From Sinosporangium siamense (GTDB lineage: Bacteria; Actinomycetota; Actinomycetes; Streptosporangiales; Streptosporangiaceae): a stretch of 64,000 nucleotides of DNA. Location of the stretch: the NCBI RefSeq assembly GCF_016863435.1, contig NZ_BOOW01000006.1:496001-560000 (forward strand), given 5' to 3'. Under the pieces are notes generated by a model, which was not told where the DNA came from, made no database searches, and saw only the letters and a list, made by a program, of their open reading frames with translations. This document shows, piece after piece, positions 59,566-64,000 of the stretch. A program made the position numbers and the translations under genes. The first letter of the stretch is position 1, and each line of letters begins with the position of its first letter.

Positions 59566-60804
59566 ATGACACTGCAGATCGAGAAATCGCCGATCGTGGG
59601 GTCGCTTCGCGAGCCGATCACCCCGGAAGGCCGCGACCTGCTGGACATCGTCACGACGCATCTTCCCGCGATCGGTGCGGTGGCTGCGGAGAACGACAGG
59701 CAGGGCACCTTTCCGGCCGCCGTCTTCGAAGGGTTACGCAAGGACGGCGTCATGGGCGGGACGGTCCCCACCGAGTTCGGTGGGTTCGGCGTCGGGTGCA
59801 TGCACGACGTCGCTCTTGTGCTCATGAAGGTCGCCGAAGCCGACGCCTCCACAGCGCTGGCCCTGCATATGCAGCTCAGCCGCGGCCTGACACTGGCCTA
59901 CGAATGGCGGAGGGGGTCGTCGGTCGCGCGGTCGCTCGCCGAACGGGTCCTGCGCAAGATGGGCACGGAAGGCGCGGTCGTCTGCACGGGCGTCAAGGAC
60001 GCCCCCAAGGGCGGCATCGTCACGACGCTGCTCCCCGCCGAGGGGGGCGGCTGGACCTTGTCCGGACGTAAGACCTTGGTGAGCCTCGCGCCGATCGCCA
60101 CGGACTTCGCCATCTACGCACGCGCCCACGTCCCCGACGGTCCTCCCCGCTACGCGCTCGCCGTCCTGCCCAGGCAGTCGCCCGGCCTGACGGTGCTCGA
60201 CAACTGGGACGGCCTCGGCATGCGCGCCTCGGGCACCGTCGACATCGTCTTCGACAACTGCCCGATCGCGCCGGAGGACGTCCTCCTGCGCGAGGTCGCG
60301 GGTGAGCGGAACATCGCCATTCTCGCGGGGCAGACGGTCAGCTCCATCGCGATGCTGGGGATCTACACGGGCGTCGCCCAGGCCGCGCGCGACCTGGCGG
60401 TCGGTCAGCTCAAGCGGCGCGGCAAGGTGACCTCGGGCGCGGTGCGGACGCTGGTGGCCGAAATGGACGCCCGGCTGTTCACCCTGCGCTCCTCGGTCGC
60501 CGGCGCCCTCGCGGTCGCCGACGCCCTCGCCTATGACGAGGTGACCGATCCGGCGGAGCGCGGCCTTCAGATGATGACGCCGTTCCAATGCGCGAAGCTG
60601 ATGGTCAACCGGCTGGCTCCGGCGATCGTCTCCGATTGCCTCACGGTGGTCGGCGGCGCGTCGTATTCCGGGTCCAATCCGCTGTCGCGGCTCTACCGCG
60701 ACGTCCGCGCCGGCGGCTTCATGCAGCCGTACACCTACCCCGACGCCGTGGACTACCTGAGCGGTCAGGTGTTCGGGCCCCTCGATGAAGGACAGCAGGG
60801 ATAG
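59566..60804 (+). CDS. Acyl-CoA-dehydrogenase-fold flavoenzyme, probable amino-sugar nitrososynthase (KijD3/DnmZ-like)
   Basis: A 412-residue protein of the acyl-CoA dehydrogenase fold. Segments such as AAENDRQGTFPAAVFEGLRKDGV, ADASTALALHMQLSRGLTLAYEW, DNWDGLGMRASGTVDIVFDNCPI and GGASYSGSNPLSRLYRDVRAGGFMQPYTY are what I recall for KijD3, DnmZ and EvrORF36, flavin monooxygenases that oxidise amino sugars to hydroxylamino/nitroso/nitro sugars. It shows no YEGT-type catalytic Glu loop of true dehydrogenases. The setting (2,3-dehydratase, 3-aminotransferase, C-methyltransferase, glycosyltransferase next door) supports this. A role in fatty-acyl desaturation is the alternative. Codon 57 is TTA. 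ATG 59566 was chosen over an upstream frame to 59350. Confidence 0.75.
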   Translation: MTLQIEKSPIVGSLREPITPEGRDLLDIVTTHLPAIGAVAAENDRQGTFPAAVFEGLRKDGVMGGTVPTEFGGFGVGCMHDVALVLMKVAEADASTALALHMQLSRGLTLAYEWRRGSSVARSLAERVLRKMGTEGAVVCTGVKDAPKGGIVTTLLPAEGGGWTLSGRKTLVSLAPIATDFAIYARAHVPDGPPRYALAVLPRQSPGLTVLDNWDGLGMRASGTVDIVFDNCPIAPEDVLLREVAGERNIAILAGQTVSSIAMLGIYTGVAQAARDLAVGQLKRRGKVTSGAVRTLVAEMDARLFTLRSSVAGALAVADALAYDEVTDPAERGLQMMTPFQCAKLMVNRLAPAIVSDCLTVVGGASYSGSNPLSRLYRDVRAGGFMQPYTYPDAVDYLSGQVFGPLDEGQQG

Positions 60805-60812
60805 GAATCTGA

Positions 60813-62084
60813 ATGCGAGTACTATTCACAGCTTATGCTGAGAAGGCGCACTTCCTCGGCATGGTGCCGTTGGCGTGGGCCATGCAGAACGCGGGTCACG
60901 AGGTCCGGGTCGCCAGCCAGCCCGAACTGACCGACGTCATCACCCGCGCGGGACTCATCGCGGTCCCCGTCGGCAAGGACCACATTCTGCACAAGCTCGA
61001 CCACGGCCATGATCCCGGGGCGGACTTCGACTTCGACTTCGCGGAAACCCGCGAGGAGAAGCTCACCTGGGACTACGTGAAGAGCGGTTACGGCGATCTG
61101 TTCGTGCCCTGGTGGGCGCGGGTCGTCAACGATCCGATGATCGGCCAGCTCACGGAGTTCGCCCAGCAGTGGAAGCCGGATCTGGTGATCTGGGAACCGG
61201 TCACCTTCGCCGGCGCCATCGCGGCCAAGGTGTGTGGCGCGGCGCATGCTCGCTTCCTGTGGAGCATCGACCTGTTTGCCATGATGCGGGCGCGCTACAT
61301 GCAGTTTGTCAATGAAAAGCAGGATGTGCGGCAGGACGCTCTGCGGCGCTGGATCGACAACAGAGCCGAGAGGTTCGGAGCGTCCTTCTCCGAGGACATG
61401 GCCAGCGGGCACTTCACCATCGACTGCCTGCCCCCCTCGGTGCGGTTGCGGTTCGACGTCGACGTGAAGTACCAGTCGATGCGTTACGTGCCCTACAACG
61501 GGGTCGCCGAGCTGCCGAGGTGGCTGCGTGAGGATCCGGAGCGCCCGCGCGTGGCCATCACGCTCGGCACCTCGGCGACCGAACGCGTGGGCAACCTGCC
61601 GATCTCCGTACAGAACGTTCTCGATGCCGTCGCCGACCTCGACATCGAGGTCGTGGCGACGCTGCCGGAGGAGGAGCAGGCCAAGCTCACGGCCGTGCCG
61701 GACAACACCAGGCTGGTGCCGTTCGTGCCGCTGGACGCTCTGGCGCCGACCTGCTCGGCGGTGATCAACCACGGCGGCGGGGGCACCTTCATGACCACGC
61801 TGGTGCGGGGTGTGCCGCAGCTCATCCTGCCCTTCATGTTCGACGACGCGATGCGCGCGCGGCGGCTGGCCGCGGCCGGCGCGGGGATGAGCATGGAGAA
61901 GGGCGACGTGAGCACGGACACGGTGCGCACGAAGCTGCTGGCCCTGCTTGAGCAGCCGTCCTACAAGGAGAACGCCGCCAAGCTCCGGGACGAGGCCATG
62001 AGCATGCCCAGCCCGAGCGACTTCGTGCCCGAGCTTGAGCGCCTCACGGCCGAACACCGCGACGCGGCGGTCTCCGGCGCCTGA
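60813..62084 (+). CDS. Glycosyltransferase 4 (activator-dependent type)
   Basis: A 423-residue relative of the three leftward glycosyltransferases: MRVLFTAYAEKAHFLGMVPLAWAMQNAGHEVRVASQPEL, VAITLGTSATERVGNLPISVQ and INHGGGGTFMTTLVRGVPQLILPFMFD. It starts eight bases after the nitrososynthase-like gene, suggesting that it transfers that enzyme's sugar. No DesVIII/EryCII-type activator gene is visible in the window. Confidence 0.88.
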   Translation: MRVLFTAYAEKAHFLGMVPLAWAMQNAGHEVRVASQPELTDVITRAGLIAVPVGKDHILHKLDHGHDPGADFDFDFAETREEKLTWDYVKSGYGDLFVPWWARVVNDPMIGQLTEFAQQWKPDLVIWEPVTFAGAIAAKVCGAAHARFLWSIDLFAMMRARYMQFVNEKQDVRQDALRRWIDNRAERFGASFSEDMASGHFTIDCLPPSVRLRFDVDVKYQSMRYVPYNGVAELPRWLREDPERPRVAITLGTSATERVGNLPISVQNVLDAVADLDIEVVATLPEEEQAKLTAVPDNTRLVPFVPLDALAPTCSAVINHGGGGTFMTTLVRGVPQLILPFMFDDAMRARRLAAAGAGMSMEKGDVSTDTVRTKLLALLEQPSYKENAAKLRDEAMSMPSPSDFVPELERLTAEHRDAAVSGA

Positions 62085-62670
62085 CGGGCTAGGGGAGGGG
62101 GAGGACGGCGATCGGCCTCACCATGCGGGGCGTGACAGCCCGCGTGACTCCGGCACACGCCGCCGTCCTCCAGCGGGAGCCAGGGTGCACGCCACGGCGA
62201 TGCTGCGCACGTCCTTGAACGCGGGAGTCGTACTTCCGGCGTTCAAGGACGTGCGCAGCTCGTCTGCGGGGAGTCGGAGCAGGGCGGCTCTCGCGTCCGG
62301 CACACCTCACCGCCCTCGCTCTCACCCGCCGAGTACGGCATGAGCCTTGAGAGCGCCGGTCTCCGGGCCGGGCCTCGTTCCCGCGTTCGCCGCGAAGCTC
62401 GGCCGGCCCGCCCGCGTGGCAAGACCCTGTGTGGCTCGGCGTCCACGTGCTGGGGGAATGCGACCCCGCATGCCAATGAGGGCGCGCCCGGCGACGCCGG
62501 ACGGCCCTCACCGGCGGGCTTCGCCGCTCTCGCGGAACGGAGTCACTGTTCACCGCGACCGGGGACGCGGACACCCGGCTCCGCGGATGAGGACAGCGGC
62601 TCCGCGGATGGGGACTCCGTCCGCGCGCACGTTCCCGCCCGGGCACCCGCGGAGACCGCGAAGGGGCCGC
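62085..62670. other. Non-coding region with a long inverted repeat
   Basis: About 585 bases between convergent genes hold no supported gene; long open frames are Arg/Pro-rich shadows. It contains the inverted repeat at 62203-62258 and short direct repeats CTCCGCGGATG(A/G)GGA near 62579 and 62602. Confidence 0.6.
62203..62258. repeat. 20-bp perfect inverted repeat, extendable to about 26 bp
   Basis: Arm CTGCGCACGTCCTTGAACGC (62203-62222) is matched by its exact complement at 62239-62258. The 16-base loop can extend the stem through GGGAGT/ACTTCC with one G-T pair. There is no T-run. It lies 120 bases after glycosyltransferase 4 and could terminate both convergent operons or be a mobile-element remnant. 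Confidence 0.7.
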
Positions 62671-63444
62671 CTACCGGCGGCCGGAGGCCGGCGAGCCGTC
62701 GCCGAGCAAGCCCGTCGACTCGAGATAGCGGTCGATGACCGAGCGGTAATACTCGGGGCCGTAGTCCTCGTCGGTGACGGACGGCAGCACACGGCGCAGC
62801 TTCTCGACGGAGATCCAGTGCTCCGTGCCCTCGTCGATGACGTTCCGTTTGGGAGCGAGCCCAAGGCGGTGCTCCAGGTGGTCAAGGATCAGGCTGATCG
62901 GCACCGACTGCCCCGAGGCCATGTTGAGCACCTCGTGGGTGATGCCCGCGGTGAGGATCTTGTCGAGGAGCGACACCCAGTCGTCGACGTAGATGATGTC
63001 GCGCCTGGCCTGGCGATAGACCGTGACACTGCCCGACGTCATCTGATCGATCAGTGCGGGCATCAGGCGGTTGGCCGGGCCGCCGGGCCCGACGACATAG
63101 CCGAGCCGGAGGATGAGGTGTTTGACCCCTGAATCCCGGACGAGCTGCTCCAGTTTCAGCTTGTGCCAGCCGTAAGGAGTGACCGGGACGATTTCCTCGT
63201 CTTCTCGTCCGCTGCAACCGGGTGCGCCGTACATGCTCATTGACGCGGTCGACAGGAACACCAGCGTCCGGCCTTCGAGCACGCACCGTTTGTTGATTTT
63301 CTGGACGAGTTCGGTCTCTCGTTCGTAGTCGTCGTCGGAGTTCTTCCAAAGAGACACTCCTGCGGCGAGAACGAGTACGTCCGGGTGCGCGTCGGCAATC
63401 TGCTGGAGATGGTGAGCGAGAAATCCATTTCCAACGATCTCCAT
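62671..63444 (-). CDS. NDP-sugar 4-ketoreductase (NAD-dependent epimerase/dehydratase family)
   Basis: A 257-residue short SDR: Rossmann start MEIVGNGFLAHHL, LVFLSTASMSMYG, the catalytic TPYGWHKLKLEQLV (YxxxK) and LRLGYVVGPGGPANRLMPALI. It resembles the 4-ketoreductases (EvaE/DnmV-like) that finish deoxysugars. ATG 63444 puts the nucleotide-binding motif at the N-terminus; a frame to 63486 exists. The palindrome at 63559 lies upstream. It is probably the last step for one of the dTDP sugars. Confidence 0.7.
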   Translation of the reverse strand: MEIVGNGFLAHHLQQIADAHPDVLVLAAGVSLWKNSDDDYERETELVQKINKRCVLEGRTLVFLSTASMSMYGAPGCSGREDEEIVPVTPYGWHKLKLEQLVRDSGVKHLILRLGYVVGPGGPANRLMPALIDQMTSGSVTVYRQARRDIIYVDDWVSLLDKILTAGITHEVLNMASGQSVPISLILDHLEHRLGLAPKRNVIDEGTEHWISVEKLRRVLPSVTDEDYGPEYYRSVIDRYLESTGLLGDGSPASGRR

Positions 63445-63558
63445 TAAGGCACCGCTTTCAAACTCATGGCTCGGTGTCGGTTCCACTGCCCCCGTGCGGG
63501 GGGCGCCGAGACTCGTGTCGGATGAGGTGGCAGAAGAATGAAGACGGCATCACCATGT

Positions 63559-63574
63559 GTCCCGCCAGCGAGAC
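63559..63574. promoter_or_regulatory. Cluster palindrome, copy 4 (GTCCCGCCAGCGAGAC)
   Basis: Here the dyad extends to 18 bases (TGTCCCGC-CA-GCGAGACA, 63558-63575), so the repeat is perfect outside the central two bases. It lies between the divergent 4-ketoreductase and the ATPase regulator, 114 bases from the former. Confidence 0.8.
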
Positions 63575-63776
63575 ACGGTGAAGGCCGGTGGCAGGCGCTT
63601 TCCCTCGGTGTTTCCACAGGCATGAAATCCTATTTCTACGATCGTGCCGGACTGCGATGCGAAGAGCAAGATGTGCGCGGTTCCACGCGGAGTGCGTGAA
63701 GCGGGACGGCCGGATGATTCCCGAATTTTGTATGGTGTGCTCACGACAATAGGCCGGGGAATGAGGGGGTCGGCGT

Positions 63777-64000
63777 GTGAAGATGCTGGAACGTGATGAC
63801 GAGTTCGCTCTTCTGCGCGGTCTGCTGGCCGAATGCCGCAAAGGATTGGGCAGCGCGACGACCATCACAGGGGCGGTCGCGTCGGGAAAGACGGAGTTGT
63901 TGCACGCCTTCTCCGCGGAGGTGGCCGGCGGGGGGGTGCCGGTCCTGAGTGCCCTCGCCTCGTCGGCGGAGCGCACGCTGCCGCTCGGCGTGGTGGGCCA
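63777..64000 (+). CDS. N-terminus of a large ATP-binding LuxR-type regulator (LAL), cut by window end
   Basis: About 74 residues are visible: MLERDDEFALLRGLLAECRKGLGSATTITGAVASGKTELL, with a Walker A GAVASGKT about residue 32, as at the N-terminus of LAL (MalT-like) regulators with a C-terminal LuxR helix-turn-helix. GTG 63777 is preceded by AGGGGG seven bases upstream. The frame is open to the right edge. It is divergent from the 4-ketoreductase across the palindrome at 63559, so it is probably a second cluster regulator. Confidence 0.7.
   Translation, partial: MKMLERDDEFALLRGLLAECRKGLGSATTITGAVASGKTELLHAFSAEVAGGGVPVLSALASSAERTLPLGVVG

Noticed and set aside
59566-60804. Acyl-CoA dehydrogenase acting on the fatty acyl chain
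   Set aside because: Kept only as an alternative: the sequence segments and sugar-gene context fit nitrososynthases better and the dehydrogenase catalytic Glu motif is not apparent.
62160-62180. Another palindrome copy (CCGTCCTCCAGCGGGAG)
   Set aside because: It needs an indel to align, lacks dyad symmetry, and lies between convergent genes where no promoter is expected.

Overview
The window is high-GC actinomycete chromosome. Codons are strongly G/C-ending, GTG and TTG starts are common, TTA codons are rare, and gene families such as a DUF3516-type helicase, a class F sortase, an LmbU-family regulator and activator-family glycosyltransferases point to Actinobacteria. A member of the Streptosporangiales is plausible, but that is an impression only. 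No rRNA, insertion sequence, CRISPR array or replication origin was seen.

Layout. (1) 0-4.4 kb: the end of a TPR regulator, then a radical SAM/SPASM enzyme, an NMP-kinase-like protein, an EEP-fold phosphatase/nuclease and a convergent CYTH protein. They abut the 3' end of a tRNA-Val in a Gly-Cys-Val tRNA operon, so this may be the edge of an integrated element. (2) 4.8-31.7 kb: mostly ordinary chromosome. It holds kptA, a dus gene, a helicase, an APH-like kinase, a GntR regulator, a leaderless menB, a cobalamin-riboswitch operon with two 2Fe-2S proteins, a secreted collagen-like protein, a ribokinase, a translationally coupled dynamin-like GTPase/Hsp70-like/unknown operon resembling SrfC/SrfB, an M23 peptidase, a class F sortase, and a LysR/P450 divergent pair. 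(3) 31.9 kb to the right edge: a large biosynthetic cluster that runs off the window.

The cluster is the main discovery. On the left a GNAT acyltransferase, a LanD flavoprotein decarboxylase, a class III LanKC synthetase and an ABC exporter form one tight leftward operon. Diverging from it is a 31-codon precursor gene at 38441-38536. Its product has a class III leader box (ILELQELE) and ends in SNNSTITC, the Ser-x2-Ser-x3-Cys arrangement expected for an avionin ring with a decarboxylated C-terminal Cys. This is the lipolanthine/lipoavitide type (microvionin, goadvionin). To the right lie a second transporter, a nucleotide-sugar dehydrogenase and decarboxylase, a 3,4-ketoisomerase/aminotransferase pair, a 2,3-dehydratase, a 3-ketoreductase, a C-methyltransferase, a second aminotransferase, a 4-ketoreductase, and an acyl-CoA-dehydrogenase-fold enzyme that looks like a sugar nitrososynthase (KijD3/DnmZ type). 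There are also four glycosyltransferases. A free-standing fatty acyl-AMP ligase, an acyl carrier protein and a second GNAT supply an acylation route without PKS genes.

The two halves appear to be one regulon. The same 16-bp palindrome (GTCYCGCSRGCGRGAC) sits in four divergent promoter regions at 37967, 46674, 59292 and 63559, and the cluster encodes an LmbU-family regulator. TTA codons occur in that regulator, LanKC, a transporter ATPase and the nitrososynthase-like gene, suggesting bldA-type control. The predicted product is an N-acylated, avionin-containing peptide decorated with amino/nitro and other deoxysugars. I know of no described lipolanthine of this kind, but I could not search.
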